DNA of 40,830 nt from an uncultured Acetobacteraceae bacterium (GCA_903918195.1 CAIXDS010000118.1:1-40830); one strand, 5' to 3'; shown: positions 1 through 9,991, counted from the stretch's first letter. Notes: generated by a model not told the origin, from the letters alone. Program-made: numbers and translations.

Positions 1-203
<203 letters not shown>

Positions 204-260
204 TGGACCCGCCAGGGGTCGGTGGACCCCTGGACCCCATTTCCTGGCCTTTGGCCTTTG
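204..260. repeat. Dispersed CTGGACCC palindromic repeat, copy A
   Basis: A perfect inverted repeat CCAGGGGTC (212-220) / GACCCCTGG (225-233) with loop GGTG, preceded by CTGGACCCG and followed by ACCCC and a degenerate CTTTGG segment. The same architecture occurs at 9443-9513, 26935-26979, 35721-35768 and 40664-40692. This copy lies between the IS110 end and the 3' end of the minus-strand panE-like gene. It could act as a transcription end for either side, but no T-tract follows. Confidence 0.75.
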
Positions 261-270
261 GTGACTTCCG

Positions 271-1203
271 CTACGACCGACCGGGCGCTTGCAGGCGCTG
301 CGCTTCGTAGGCTTGCAATTGGGCGTAGGCCGCCCGCAGCAGGGTGGCGGGCCGGCCCGCCGCGCGGGCGCGCGCCAGTATGTCGCCGACGATGTGGTCG
401 GCCTCTACCGCCCCGCCACGCTGCAGGTCGCGCAGCATGGAGGCGGCCATGGGTGAGTCCGGATCGATCAGTTTCTTGCGGGTATCCTCCAGGAACGGCT
501 CGCGGGGCGAATACCCGGCGGCCTCGGCTGCCGCGGTACAATCCGCGAACGTCTCCAGCATGAGCGCAGCCCCCTCCTGCGTACGCACGATCTGCCCGAC
601 CGTCGCGCGCATCAGGCAGGTCATCGTGGCCACGGTGCAAAGGAAGATGAATTTCTCCCACATATCGAGCAGGATGGTGTCGGACAGCACCGGCCCGAAC
701 CCGCCATTCACCAACTCCGCCTGCAGGCGTTCCAACCGGTCGCGCTGCGCCGGGCTGCGCGGGCCGTGCGAAAATCGCTGCATTGTGTTGAGGTGGCGGA
801 TGGCGCCGTCGGGGTCGAGCGTCACGCCGATCATCGTTGTTCCGCCGGCCACGGTGCCGGCGCCGAACGCGCCGTCCAGCGCGTCCAGATGGCGGAGGCC
901 GTTGAGCTGCGGGATGATCAGCGCGCCGGGTGCGGCCGGCCGGATCGTGGCGATGGCATCATCGAGGTCGTACGCCTTGCACGCGAGAATGATGGCGTCC
1001 CAGCCCGATGCGGCCTGCTCGCGTAGCACCGTCTTAACCTTCACCTGCGCATCACCGAGCGGGCTGCGGATGACCAACCCGTCCGTGGCGAGTTGCCCGG
1101 CGCGGCGTGGCCGCACCAGAAAGGTTACGTCCACGCCGGCCGCCGCCAGCCGCCCGCCGTAATAGCCGCCGATCCCGCCGGCCCCGAGCACCAGGATGCG
1201 CAT
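271..1203 (-). CDS. 2-dehydropantoate 2-reductase family protein
   Basis: 310 aa. The family uses NADPH to reduce ketopantoate to pantoate in pantothenate/CoA synthesis, in the cytoplasm. The N-terminus MRILVLGAGGIGGYYGG is the Rossmann GxGxxG motif. ACKAYDLDDAI and PQLNGLRHLD match the conserved LxxKAYD and QNG segments, and WEKFIFLC with the following helical C-terminal domain matches the substrate-binding half. An ATG at 1203 is chosen because it begins the Rossmann strand and has AAGGAG about 13 nt upstream; the frame stays open further 5' but that part is low-complexity. Several PanE-like paralogues of unknown substrate exist in proteobacteria, so the true substrate is uncertain. The gene stands alone, divergent from the efflux operon. 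Confidence 0.85.
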   Translation of the reverse strand: MRILVLGAGGIGGYYGGRLAAAGVDVTFLVRPRRAGQLATDGLVIRSPLGDAQVKVKTVLREQAASGWDAIILACKAYDLDDAIATIRPAAPGALIIPQLNGLRHLDALDGAFGAGTVAGGTTMIGVTLDPDGAIRHLNTMQRFSHGPRSPAQRDRLERLQAELVNGGFGPVLSDTILLDMWEKFIFLCTVATMTCLMRATVGQIVRTQEGAALMLETFADCTAAAEAAGYSPREPFLEDTRKKLIDPDSPMAASMLRDLQRGGAVEADHIVGDILARARAAGRPATLLRAAYAQLQAYEAQRLQAPGRS

Positions 1204-1511
1204 GTCCCGTCTCCGTCTCCTTGAGGGAGCCGATCTAAGCCCGGACGGGCCGGAGGCGCCAAGACCGGCGACGAACGGTCCACGGCAATTCCATTTCACA
1301 TGACAATTTCGGAGAATGAGAGGCTGAACCGGTGTCACGCGACGGCTTATCGGTGTGATTCTGGCATAGAGCCCGCTGGCAATAGGAATGAGGGGCTGTT
1401 AGAACGAAACGATGGGAGCGTGATGGCCAGCGACCTTGCGACTTTGTCAACGTCCAGGTTAGGGGGGGGCTGAGTGAGTTGCGACCATGATACGCCAGCG
1501 GCGGTGTCCAG
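1204..1511. other. 308-bp intergenic region between panE-like gene and efflux operon
   Basis: This gap must hold the promoters of two divergent genes. No operator palindrome, regulator gene or RNA element is convincing. A possible 16-codon frame (ATG near 1423, ending TGA just after a GGGGGGG run) has a weak GGGAG upstream and no recognisable content. No TetR- or MarR-type repressor gene is adjacent, which is unusual for an RND operon. Confidence 0.5.
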
Positions 1512-3161
1512 ATGAGGACACGACCGACAAGACCGGCACCGTCAGATGTTGCCGGTGTCACTCGCCGAACGGTTCCGGCACGCCGCCAGGTTCTGGCCGT
1601 GGTGCTGTTGCTTCCCTTCGCAGGCTGCATGGTCGGTCCGGACTTCGCCGCACCGACGCCTCCGCTCGCCGATAAATGGCTTGAGTCGGGCGACCCCGCG
1701 GTCAAGTCAGACCATCAGGACTACGAGAACTGGTGGACGGCGTTCCATGATCCCACGCTCGATCGGCTGATCCATATTGCCTATGACCAGAACCTGACCC
1801 TGCTGGCGGCTGGCACCCGGGTGCTGGAGGCACGGGCGGCGCTGGGTGTTGCGGCTGGCGAGTTCTACCCGCAGACGCAGCAGATCGGGGCGAATGTGGG
1901 CTACAACCAGGCCAGCGCGGTCGATCCGACCTCAAATCCTGTGAACGCGCTTGGCAATTACTGGCGCGGTTCGCTCGCCACCCAGGTCGTGTGGGAGCTG
2001 GATCTCTGGGGCAAGTTCCGGCGTGGGGTGGAATCCGCCGACGCCACCTATCTCGCCTCGATTGCCACCTATGACGACGTGCTGGTCACCCTGCTGGGGG
2101 ATGTCGCAACCAGTTATATCGGCATTCGCACACTGCAGCAGCAGATCGAGATCGCGCGCGAGAATGTGGTGAAGCAGCGCAAAGCGCTTGCCATCGCGCG
2201 GGACCGGTTTCACGGCGGCACCGCGACCGGGCTCGATGTGTTCCAGGCCGAGAACGTTCTGGCTCAGACCGAAGCAACGATCCCGCAGCTGACGGCGCAG
2301 TTGCAACAAGGCGAGGACGCCCTCCGCGTGCTGCTCGGCATGACCCCGGAATCGCTCGACACCCTGCTGGCGGGGTCGTCCGGCATCCCGGTTCCGCCGG
2401 AAGACGTGGCCGTCGGGATTCCCGCCGATCTGGTCCGTCGCCGGCCGGACATTCGCAGCGCCGAACTCGCCGCCGCCGCCCAGAGCGCGCAGATCGGCAT
2501 CGCCAGGGCCGATCTGTTTCCGGCCTTCAGCCTGACCGGCGCGTTTGGCACCGTCGCCGGCACGACCGGCACCCACCGGCTGAACGAGGTCTTCACCGCC
2601 AACGCCATTCAATTCGCCTTCGGTCCCACGTTCAGCTGGCCGGTCCTCAACTATGGCCAGATCACCAACAACGTGCGGGTGCAGGATGCGCGTCTGCAGG
2701 GGTTGTTGATCGCCTACCGCAACACCGTGCTGAAGGCCCAGCAGGAAGTGGAGAACGGCCTGGCCGCGTTCCTGCAGGGCCGCAAGCAGGTAGACCTGCT
2801 TCGCCGCAGCGTCGCGGCGGCCAGCAAGGCCCTGGGTATCGCCATCGATCAGTACTTACTGGGAACAAGGGATTTCACCACCGTGCTGACCGCAGAGCAG
2901 AATCTCTACCAGGCACAGAGCAGCCTGGCATCCGCTTCCGGCAATGTCTCCACGGGCCTGGCATCGGTCTACCGGTCTCTCGGCGGGGGCTGGCAGATAC
3001 GGGAGGGCAACGATTTCGTGAACGCCGCAACGCGCGACGAAATGCGCAACCGGACCAATTGGGGCGATGTGCTGCCGCCCGCGGATCAGCCGCAGCCGGT
3101 GGCACCCGGGCTGCCCTCGCCCGCCGACCGCGGGCCGGACGTTCGGGCGCCGCAGTGGTGA
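1512..3161 (+). CDS. RND efflux outer-membrane factor lipoprotein (NodT/OprM family)
   Basis: 549 aa. This is the TolC-like trimeric exit duct of a tripartite efflux pump, anchored in the outer membrane. Residues about 25-40 carry a hydrophobic stretch ending in a lipobox, LLLPFAGC, so the mature protein would begin with acylated Cys followed by MVGPDF, the hallmark of NodT-type factors (CxVGPDY). Two repeats of long coiled helices follow, with GxDVFQAENVLAQTEA and the second-repeat TRDFTTVLTAEQNLYQAQ. Residues after about 500 form a Pro-rich tail. The start at 1512 is uncertain because the SD is weak, but the lipobox requires a start upstream of about 1590. It is first in the operon, 7 bp before the adaptor gene; RND operons more often place this gene last. 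Confidence 0.9.
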   Translation: MRTRPTRPAPSDVAGVTRRTVPARRQVLAVVLLLPFAGCMVGPDFAAPTPPLADKWLESGDPAVKSDHQDYENWWTAFHDPTLDRLIHIAYDQNLTLLAAGTRVLEARAALGVAAGEFYPQTQQIGANVGYNQASAVDPTSNPVNALGNYWRGSLATQVVWELDLWGKFRRGVESADATYLASIATYDDVLVTLLGDVATSYIGIRTLQQQIEIARENVVKQRKALAIARDRFHGGTATGLDVFQAENVLAQTEATIPQLTAQLQQGEDALRVLLGMTPESLDTLLAGSSGIPVPPEDVAVGIPADLVRRRPDIRSAELAAAAQSAQIGIARADLFPAFSLTGAFGTVAGTTGTHRLNEVFTANAIQFAFGPTFSWPVLNYGQITNNVRVQDARLQGLLIAYRNTVLKAQQEVENGLAAFLQGRKQVDLLRRSVAAASKALGIAIDQYLLGTRDFTTVLTAEQNLYQAQSSLASASGNVSTGLASVYRSLGGGWQIREGNDFVNAATRDEMRNRTNWGDVLPPADQPQPVAPGLPSPADRGPDVRAPQW

Positions 3162-3168
3162 GGATGCC

Positions 3169-4344
3169 ATGATCAAACATTCTTTTATGCGTTCGTTTGG
3201 GGCGGCCGGGCGGAAACTGGCCTGCCTGATGGTCGCGGTTGCCGTCATGGTGGCGGCTTCAGGCCGGCCCGTGCAGGCGCAATTCCCCGGGCAGGCATTG
3301 CCGACGATCCCGGTTGTGCTGCCGAAGGTCCAGAACGTCAGCGAATATCTTGAGATTCCGGGGAACGCCGCCGCCGTCAGCGAGGTGAAGCTGATCGCGC
3401 GCGTCGTCGGTTACCTGGAAAAACTGCATTTTGCCGACGGCGCGTTGGTCAGGAAAGGCGATCTTCTCGTCACCATCCAGCAGGACCAGTACAAGGCGCA
3501 GCTGCAGCAGGCGCAGGCGCAGCTGCAGTTGCAGCAGGCGGCGCTGGTCTATGCGAAGACCGAAACGGCGCGCTACACCGCCCTGCTGAAAAAAGATGCC
3601 GCGACGCAGGTGGATGTCGATCACTGGAATTTCGAGCGGCAGAGTGCGGAGGCCAATATCCTGGCGGCGCAGGCGCAGGTGGCCATCGCGCAGCTGAACC
3701 TGAACTACACCGAAGTCAGGGCGCCGTTCGACGGCCAGATGGGCAAGCATCTCGTCGATCCGGGCAATGTGGTCGGCGGCAACGGTCAGCAGACCGCCCT
3801 GGCCGAGATCGTTCAGCTCGACCCGATCTATGTGGTTGCCAATATCAGCTCGCAGCAGGCGTTGCAGATACGGGAGAATCTGAACCAGCGGCGGCTGACG
3901 CTGGAGGAGATGCAGCGGATTCCGGTCGAAGCGGCCCTGTCGGATGAGACCGGCTTTCCGCACCGCGGCACGCTCGAATATGTCGCGCCGGCGATCGATC
4001 AGGCCACCGGAACGCTTCTTGTGCGCGGCATCCTGCGCAATCCGGACCGGACATTGCTGCCCGGCATGTTCGTCAATATCCGTCTTCCGATGGGCAAGAG
4101 CATGCAGGGCGCGTTGCTGGTGCCGGACCGTGCCTTGCAGGCGGATCAGGGCGGCCGCTACCTGCTGGTTCTGGACCAGAACGACGTTGTGCAGCAGCGC
4201 TATGTCCAGCTTGGCGAGCTGCTCGGCACGCTGCGGGTGATCACCTCCGGCCTCAAGCCGGATGACCGCGTGGTGGTGGGCGAACTCTGGCGCGCCACTC
4301 CCGGCACGAAGGTGGCGCCGCAGATGACGACCATCGGCGGATAG
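3169..4344 (+). CDS. RND efflux periplasmic adaptor (membrane fusion protein)
   Basis: 391 aa. The adaptor links the inner-membrane pump to the outer-membrane duct. It begins with a positively charged segment and a hydrophobic signal (LACLMVAVAVMVAASG) ending near VQAQF. A barrel-sandwich half follows (SEVKLIARVVGYLEKLHFAD, then GxLVRKGDLL), then a Gln/Ala-rich alpha-helical hairpin at about 105-165 (QAQAQLQLQQAALVYAK), the second lipoyl half (LNYTEVRAPFDGQMGKHLVD) and a beta-barrel/membrane-proximal domain (ATGTLLVRGILRNPDRTLLP). The length is normal for AcrA/MexA-type adaptors. The ATG at 3169 follows GAGGATGCC. It sits 11 bp before the pump gene and is surely co-transcribed with it. Confidence 0.93.
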   Translation: MIKHSFMRSFGAAGRKLACLMVAVAVMVAASGRPVQAQFPGQALPTIPVVLPKVQNVSEYLEIPGNAAAVSEVKLIARVVGYLEKLHFADGALVRKGDLLVTIQQDQYKAQLQQAQAQLQLQQAALVYAKTETARYTALLKKDAATQVDVDHWNFERQSAEANILAAQAQVAIAQLNLNYTEVRAPFDGQMGKHLVDPGNVVGGNGQQTALAEIVQLDPIYVVANISSQQALQIRENLNQRRLTLEEMQRIPVEAALSDETGFPHRGTLEYVAPAIDQATGTLLVRGILRNPDRTLLPGMFVNIRLPMGKSMQGALLVPDRALQADQGGRYLLVLDQNDVVQQRYVQLGELLGTLRVITSGLKPDDRVVVGELWRATPGTKVAPQMTTIGG

Positions 4345-4355
4345 GGCGGACGGCG

Positions 4356-7300
4356 ATGTTGTCAAAGTTTTTCATCGAGCGGCCGGTCCTCGCCAACGTT
4401 CTGGCGATCGTGCTGGTGCTGCTGGGTATCGTCTGCGTGTTCCGCCTGCCGGTCTCGCAATATCCGAACGTCGTGCCGCCGACGGTGCAGGTGACCGCGA
4501 GCTATCCCGGCGCCAGCGCCCAGACCATCATCGATACCGTCGCCCTGCCGATCGAGACGCAGGTGAACGGCGTCGATCGCATGCTCTACATGGAGTCCAC
4601 CAGCGCCGCTGACGGCACCTATAGTCTGACGGTCACCTTCGCGATCGGCACCGATCCGGATATCGACCAGGTTCTGGTGCAGAACCGGGTGCAGATTGCC
4701 CTGGCGTCGTTGCCCCAGCCGGTGCAGGCGCAGGGCGTCAGTGTCCAGAAGAAGAACACGGCGATCCTGCAGATCGTGACGCTGAGCGCCCCGGACGGGC
4801 AATATGACGGCCTGTACCTGAGCAACTACGCGACCATCAATCTGGTCGACGTGCTGGCACGCCTGCCGGGCGTCGGCAGCGTGAAGGTGTTTGGCGCCGG
4901 CGAGTATTCCATGCGGATCTGGTTGGACCCGCAGAAGCTGTTCTCTTTCGGGCTGGTGCCGAAGGATGTGATCGATGCCGTCCGCCAGCAGAGCCAGAAC
5001 GTCGCCTCCGGCCAGGTGGGCATGCCGCCGGCGCCGAAGGGGCAGGCGTTCCAGTATACGGTGGACATCCAGTCGCGCCTGAACGACCCGAGCCAGTTCG
5101 CCGACATCATCATCAAGGATCAGACCTCCCAGGGCGGGCGCCTGATTCGCGTCAAAGACGTCGGGCGCATCGAGCTGGGCTCGCAGACCTACGCGCAGGA
5201 ATTCAGGCTGAACGGCAAGCCGGCGGCGGGCATCGGCATCTACCAGACCCCGGAGGCCAATTCGCTGCAGGTTGGCGACGAGGTCAAGGCGAAGATGGAG
5301 GAGCTGTCCCGCCGCTTCCCGGCCGGGCTGAAATACGCCATCCCGTATGACACCACCATCTTCGTCAATGATTCCATCAACGAGGTGTACAGCACCCTCT
5401 ACCAGGCCGGCATCCTGGTGCTGATCGTGATCCTGGTGTTCCTGCAGAATTTCCGGGCCACGATGGTGCCGGCAACGACGGTGCCGGTCACCATCATCGG
5501 CGCCTTCGCCGGCATGGCGGCGCTGGGCTTCACCGTCAATCTGTCCACCTTGTTCGGCATCGTGCTGGCGATCGGCATCGTGGTGGACGATGCGATCGTC
5601 ATCGTCGAAGGCGTGACCAAATATATCGAACAGGGCATGTCCGGCCATGATTCCGCCATCAAGGCGATGGGGGAGCTGTTCGGACCGATCATCGGCATCA
5701 CCCTCGTGCTGATGGCGGTGTTTTTGCCGGCCGCCTTCGTGCCGGGCCTGACCGGCAACATGTTCGCCCAGTTCGCGCTGGTGATCGCGGTGACGGCGTT
5801 GATCAGCGCGGTGAACGCGGCCACCCTCAAGCCGACGCAGTGCGCGTCGTGGCTGCGCACGCCAGTGCCCCCGGAAAAACGCAATGCTTTCTATCGCGGC
5901 TTCAATTTCGTCTATGACCGCATGGAAAGCGGCTATTCGGCGTTCATCGGCCAGATGGTGCGGCGCAGTGGCCTGATGGTGCTGATCGCGCTGTCGCTCG
6001 GCGGCGGGGCGATCTGGGGGCTCGGCCGGCTGCCGACTGCCTTCATCCCGATCGATGATCAGGGCTACTTGCTGGGGGCGGTGCAACTGCCGGACGGCGC
6101 CTCGCTGGGGCGCACGACGGCGTCGCTTGAGCAGGTGACGAAAGCCGCGCTCGACACGCCGGGCGTGGAGCAGGTGATCTCAATCTCGGGATTGTCGCTG
6201 CTCGACAACAGCGCCGATCTCGCCAGTGGCGGCGCCAGTTGGGTCATTCTCAAGCCCTTCGGCGTGCGCGGCAAGGCGAAGGATCAGGACCTGCTGTCGA
6301 TCTACGAACACCTGCAGGGTGCCCTCACGTCGCTGCCGGACGGGCGGATTTACCTGCTGCCGCCGCCGCCGATCCAGGGCATCGGCAACGCCGGTGGCTT
6401 CCAGATGCAGGTGGAAATGCTCGGCGGCAGTTTCGACTATCGGAAGCTGAACAATTACACCCAGCAGATCATTGAGGCAGCCAATAAGGACCCCCGCCTG
6501 CAGCACGTGCTGACCACACTCAGGACCGACTCGCCGCAGGTGGCCCTGACCGTGGACCGAGCCCGGGCGCAAACCTTGCGTGTCTCGGTGGGCGACGTGT
6601 TCGCCGCGCTCACGGACTATGTCGGTTCGACCTATGTCAATCAGTTCAACAAGTTCGGGCTCTCGTTGCAGGTTTATGTGCAGGCCGATTCGCAGTTTCG
6701 CCTGCAGCCGGATGACCTGCTGAACCTGAACGTTCGCAGCCAGGACGGGCAGATGGTGCCGATCGGCGCCGTGGCCCATATCGGTCCGGCGGTCGGGCCG
6801 TCGCTGATCACGCTCTACAACCTGTTTCCCGCCGCCACGATCGTCGGCGCACCGGCGCGCGGCTATAGCTCGGGCGAGGCGATCATCGCCATGGAGGAGA
6901 TCGCCAAGCGAATTCTGCCGCCCGACATGACCTTCGAATGGTCGGCGATGTCCTACCAGGAGAAGATCACCGGCAATCAGCTTTACTACGTCTTCTGCCT
7001 GTCGATCCTGCTGGTTTATCTCTGCCTCGCCGGCCAGTATGAGAGCTGGGTGCTGCCGCTGGCGGTGCTCTCGGCGGTGCCGCTGGCGCTGCTGGGTCCT
7101 GTGGCCGCACTGACCGGCCTCGGTGCTGCGCAAAATCTTTATGTGCAGATCGGTCTGATGCTGCTGATCGCGCTGTCGGCCAAGAACGGTATCCTGATCG
7201 TCGAGATGGCGCGCGAGCGCCGGCTCATCGATGGGATGTCGATCCTGGACGCGGCGGTGGAGGCGTCACGCTCCCGGTTCCGGCCGATCCTGATGACGTC

Positions 7301-7517
7301 GTTTGCCTTCATCCTCGGCGTGCTGCCGCTGGTGCTGGCAACCGGCGCCGGCGCCAATGCCCGCAAATCGCTCGGCATCAGCGTGTTCAGCGGCATGATC
7401 GCATCGACCTGCCTGGCGGTGTTGTTCGTGCCGTCGTTCTTCGTGGTGCTGCAGCGCTTCGATGAGTGGACAAAGCGGCGCAAGACGCCAGCCCATCCGT
7501 CAGCCGTGGAGCCATGA
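4356..7517 (+). CDS. RND efflux pump permease, HAE1 (AcrB-like) family
   Basis: 1053 aa, the normal length for a homotrimeric inner-membrane proton/drug antiporter exporting hydrophobic or amphipathic compounds. The start MLSKFFIERPVLANVLAIVL is the canonical first membrane helix, followed by PNVVPPTVQVTASYPGAS of the porter domain. The proton-relay residues are present: adjacent Asp411-Asp412 in GIVVDDAIVIVEG of TM4 and Lys943 in LSAKNGILIVEMARE of TM10. The C-terminus ends with ALFVPSFFVVLQR-type TM12 sequence. Substrate range cannot be read from sequence. No local regulator is seen. Confidence 0.95.
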   Translation: MLSKFFIERPVLANVLAIVLVLLGIVCVFRLPVSQYPNVVPPTVQVTASYPGASAQTIIDTVALPIETQVNGVDRMLYMESTSAADGTYSLTVTFAIGTDPDIDQVLVQNRVQIALASLPQPVQAQGVSVQKKNTAILQIVTLSAPDGQYDGLYLSNYATINLVDVLARLPGVGSVKVFGAGEYSMRIWLDPQKLFSFGLVPKDVIDAVRQQSQNVASGQVGMPPAPKGQAFQYTVDIQSRLNDPSQFADIIIKDQTSQGGRLIRVKDVGRIELGSQTYAQEFRLNGKPAAGIGIYQTPEANSLQVGDEVKAKMEELSRRFPAGLKYAIPYDTTIFVNDSINEVYSTLYQAGILVLIVILVFLQNFRATMVPATTVPVTIIGAFAGMAALGFTVNLSTLFGIVLAIGIVVDDAIVIVEGVTKYIEQGMSGHDSAIKAMGELFGPIIGITLVLMAVFLPAAFVPGLTGNMFAQFALVIAVTALISAVNAATLKPTQCASWLRTPVPPEKRNAFYRGFNFVYDRMESGYSAFIGQMVRRSGLMVLIALSLGGGAIWGLGRLPTAFIPIDDQGYLLGAVQLPDGASLGRTTASLEQVTKAALDTPGVEQVISISGLSLLDNSADLASGGASWVILKPFGVRGKAKDQDLLSIYEHLQGALTSLPDGRIYLLPPPPIQGIGNAGGFQMQVEMLGGSFDYRKLNNYTQQIIEAANKDPRLQHVLTTLRTDSPQVALTVDRARAQTLRVSVGDVFAALTDYVGSTYVNQFNKFGLSLQVYVQADSQFRLQPDDLLNLNVRSQDGQMVPIGAVAHIGPAVGPSLITLYNLFPAATIVGAPARGYSSGEAIIAMEEIAKRILPPDMTFEWSAMSYQEKITGNQLYYVFCLSILLVYLCLAGQYESWVLPLAVLSAVPLALLGPVAALTGLGAAQNLYVQIGLMLLIALSAKNGILIVEMARERRLIDGMSILDAAVEASRSRFRPILMTSFAFILGVLPLVLATGAGANARKSLGISVFSGMIASTCLAVLFVPSFFVVLQRFDEWTKRRKTPAHPSAVEP

Positions 7518-7654
7518 CGGAAGGGCTTGCGTGGCGGCCAGCCGGGAAGGTGCGATCCGGCTGAAAGGGGGGCGGGCCGCATGGCGGAAATGTGGGCACG
7601 GGTGCGGCGCGGCCATTTCCCCGTGCCGCCCCGGGATGCTAGATGTGCCGAACC

Positions 7655-8119
7655 ATGACACATGAACCCCTTCCTGCCATCGCCCTCGGCAGCGACCATG
7701 CCGGGTTTCCGCTGAAGATCGTGCTGGCGGGCGCGCTGCGCGACGCCGGGCACGATGTGCTCGACCTCGGCACCTACACGCCCGATCGGGTTGATTATCC
7801 GGACTACGCCCATGCGGTGGCCAACGCCGTCGAGGCCGGCCAGGCGCGCTTCGGCGTACTGGTCTGCGGCAGCGGCGTCGGCGTTTCCATCGCCGCCAAC
7901 CGCCATGCCGGCATCCGCTGCGTGCTCGCCTCCGAGCCGCTGACCGCCACGCTGTCGCGCGCCCATAACGACGCCAATGTGCTCGCCCTCGGCGCCCGCC
8001 TGACCGGGGAGGACATGGCGCTGGCCATCCTGCGCGCCTTCCTCGCCGGCAGCTACGAGGGCGGGCGCCACGATCAGCGCCTCGCCAAGCTCACCCCTTC
8101 CCCCAAAGGGACTCCGTAA
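7655..8119 (+). CDS. rpiB: Ribose-5-phosphate isomerase B
   Basis: 154 aa. It interconverts ribose 5-phosphate and ribulose 5-phosphate in the non-oxidative pentose phosphate pathway; ribulose 5-phosphate is also a precursor for the riboflavin genes downstream. Family motifs: [12 protein letters not shown] at the N-terminus, [11 protein letters not shown], and [18 protein letters not shown] with the catalytic Cys, then [14 protein letters not shown]. An in-frame ATG at 7643 would add four residues; the ATG at 7655 is preferred. A -10-like TAGATG at 7640-7645 lies very close to the start, so the transcript may have almost no leader. The stop overlaps the glyA start by one base (TAATG), so the two are translationally coupled. 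Confidence 0.92.
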   Translation: MTHEPLPAIALGSDHAGFPLKIVLAGALRDAGHDVLDLGTYTPDRVDYPDYAHAVANAVEAGQARFGVLVCGSGVGVSIAANRHAGIRCVLASEPLTATLSRAHNDANVLALGARLTGEDMALAILRAFLAGSYEGGRHDQRLAKLTPSPKGTP

Positions 8120-9429
8120 TGAACGACGCCGTCCTGAATGAGGCTGGGAAGCTGCACCGCTTCTTCAACGCCCCGCTCGCCGAGACCGATCCCGAACTGG
8201 CCGCCGCCATCGGCCACGAACTGCGCCGCCAGCAGGACGGCATCGAGCTGATCGCCAGCGAGAACAACGTCTCGCGCGCCGTGCTGGAGGCGCAGGGGTC
8301 GGTTCTCACCAACAAATATGCCGAGGGCTATCCCGGCCGGCGCTACTACGGCGGCTGCGCCGAGGTGGACGTTGCCGAGACGCTCGCCATCGAGCGCGCC
8401 AAGCAGCTGTTTTCCTGCGGCTTTGCCAACGTCCAGGCACATTCCGGCTCGCAGGCCAACCAGGCCGTGTTCCTGGGTCTGCTGACCCCCGGCGACACGA
8501 TCCTCGGCATGAGCCTGGCGGCTGGCGGGCATTTGACCCACGGCGCTGCCCCCAACTTGTCGGGCAAATGGTTCCGTGCCGTGCAGTACGGGGTGCGGCG
8601 CGAAGACGGGCTGCTCGACTACGAGGAACTGGAGCGGCTGGCGCGCACCGAGCGGCCGAAGCTGATCATCGCCGGCGGGTCGGCCTATCCGCGGGTGATC
8701 GACTTCGCCCGGTTCCGCGCTATTGCCGACGAGGTCGGCGCCGTTTTCATGGTGGACATGGCGCATTTCGCCGGGCTTGTGGCCGCCGGCGTGCATCCGA
8801 GCCCGCTCCCGCACGCCCATGTGGTCACTACAACGACGCACAAAACGCTGCGCGGACCGCGCGGCGGCATGGTGCTGACCAACGATCCCGAGATCGCCAA
8901 GAAGATCAACTCGGCCATCTTCCCGGGTCTGCAGGGCGGCCCGCTGATGCACGTCATCGCCGCCAAGGCCGCCGCCTTCGGCGAGGCGCTGACGCCGGAG
9001 TTCCGGGCCTACCAGCAGGACGTGGCGGCGAACGCCAAGGCGCTGGCGGCGACCCTGGTCGATCAGGGGCTGGCCATCGTGACCGGCGGCACCGACACCC
9101 ATCTGATGCTGGTGGATCTGCGTCCCAAGAACGTCACCGGCAAGGCCGCCGAGGCCAGCCTTGATCGCGCCCATATTACCGCGAACAAAAACGCCATACC
9201 GTTCGACCCCGAGAAGCCAGCCATCACCTCCGGTCTGCGTCTGGGCGCGCCCGCCGGCACCACGCGCGGGTTCGGGGTGGCCGAGTTCCAGGAGATCGGG
9301 CGGCTGATCGACGAGGTGCTGGAGTCGCTGGCGCGGTCGAACGATGGCAGCAACGCAGTTGCCGAGCAGGCGGTGGGGGAACGGGTGCTGGCGCTGTGTG
9401 CGCGGTTTCCGATTTACCCGCGGGCGTGA
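8119..9429 (+). CDS. glyA: Serine hydroxymethyltransferase
   Basis: 436 aa. A PLP-dependent cytoplasmic enzyme converting serine and tetrahydrofolate to glycine and 5,10-methylene-THF, the main one-carbon source. The sequence has [16 protein letters not shown], the [11 protein letters not shown] segment, [20 protein letters not shown], and the PLP-lysine motif [16 protein letters not shown]. The C-terminal [17 protein letters not shown] contributes the substrate carboxylate Arg. Length is typical. The rpiB-glyA-nrdR order is common in Rhodospirillales. Confidence 0.97.
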   Translation: MNDAVLNEAGKLHRFFNAPLAETDPELAAAIGHELRRQQDGIELIASENNVSRAVLEAQGSVLTNKYAEGYPGRRYYGGCAEVDVAETLAIERAKQLFSCGFANVQAHSGSQANQAVFLGLLTPGDTILGMSLAAGGHLTHGAAPNLSGKWFRAVQYGVRREDGLLDYEELERLARTERPKLIIAGGSAYPRVIDFARFRAIADEVGAVFMVDMAHFAGLVAAGVHPSPLPHAHVVTTTTHKTLRGPRGGMVLTNDPEIAKKINSAIFPGLQGGPLMHVIAAKAAAFGEALTPEFRAYQQDVAANAKALAATLVDQGLAIVTGGTDTHLMLVDLRPKNVTGKAAEASLDRAHITANKNAIPFDPEKPAITSGLRLGAPAGTTRGFGVAEFQEIGRLIDEVLESLARSNDGSNAVAEQAVGERVLALCARFPIYPRA

Positions 9430-9442
9430 TCGTGCGGTCCGG

Positions 9443-9513
9443 CCGGGGCGCTGCCCCGGACCCCGCCAGGGGGCTTTGCCCCCTGGACCCCTACCAGGGG
9501 CTTGGCCCCTGGA
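9443..9513. repeat. Dispersed palindromic repeat, copy B (three tandem hairpins)
   Basis: Three perfect inverted repeats in a row between glyA and nrdR: CCGGGGC (9443-9449)/GCCCCGG (9453-9459); CCAGGGGGC (9466-9474)/GCCCCCTGG (9478-9486); and CCAGGGGC (9495-9502)/GCCCCTGG (9506-9513). Each is followed by ACCC. This is the largest copy of the family. Lying between two same-direction genes, it may attenuate or terminate glyA transcription, or stabilise its 3' end. Confidence 0.8.
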
Positions 9514-9535
9514 CCCGTGCTGGGCTGCCCCCTTA

Positions 9536-9991
9536 ATGCACTGCCCTTTTTGTGGCCACGACGATACTCAGGTGAAGGACAGCCGCCCCACCGAGGACGG
9601 CTCAGCGATTCGCCGCCGCCGCTTTTGCGCCGCCTGCAGCCAGCGCTTCACCACCATCGAGCGGGTGCAGCTGCGCGAACTCACGGTGGTCAAGTCGGAC
9701 GGCCGCCGGGTACTGTTCGACCGCGACAAGCTGGCCCGTTCCGTGCGCATCGCGCTGCGCAAGCGCCCGGTGCAGGAGGAGCGCATCGAGCGTATCGTCA
9801 ACGGCATCGTTCGCCAGCTCGAAGCCTCTGGCGAAAGTGACATCCCCAGCAAGCAGATCGGCGAGCTGGTCATGGAGACGCTAAAGGAAGTGGATGCCGT
9901 GGCGTATGTCCGCTTTGCCTCGGTCTACCGCAATTTCCGCGAGGCCAAGGATTTCGAGACCTTCCTTGGAGAGCTGGGCGAGCCCACATAA
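9536..9991 (+). CDS. nrdR: Transcriptional repressor NrdR
   Basis: 151 aa. An ATP/dATP-sensing repressor of ribonucleotide reductase genes. The N-terminal zinc ribbon has its four cysteines in [15 protein letters not shown] and FCAACSQRF. Residues about 49-139 are the ATP-cone ([19 protein letters not shown] and the [17 protein letters not shown] end). The start at 9536 is the only one that places MHCPFCG at the N-terminus. It is normally next to glyA and ribD in Alphaproteobacteria, as here, and is separated from ribD by 8 bp. Confidence 0.96.
   Translation: MHCPFCGHDDTQVKDSRPTEDGSAIRRRRFCAACSQRFTTIERVQLRELTVVKSDGRRVLFDRDKLARSVRIALRKRPVQEERIERIVNGIVRQLEASGESDIPSKQIGELVMETLKEVDAVAYVRFASVYRNFREAKDFETFLGELGEPT

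Noticed and set aside
1361..1377. Sigma-54-like sequence CTGGCATAGAGCCCGCT upstream of the efflux operon
   Set aside because: GG-N10-GC spacing is kept, but the -12 element is CCGC instead of TTGC and the -24 side has further mismatches; no paired enhancer palindromes.
9430..9535. Possible FMN riboswitch upstream of the riboflavin genes
   Set aside because: The region is filled by three simple hairpins of the dispersed repeat family; no conserved FMN-aptamer segments are seen.
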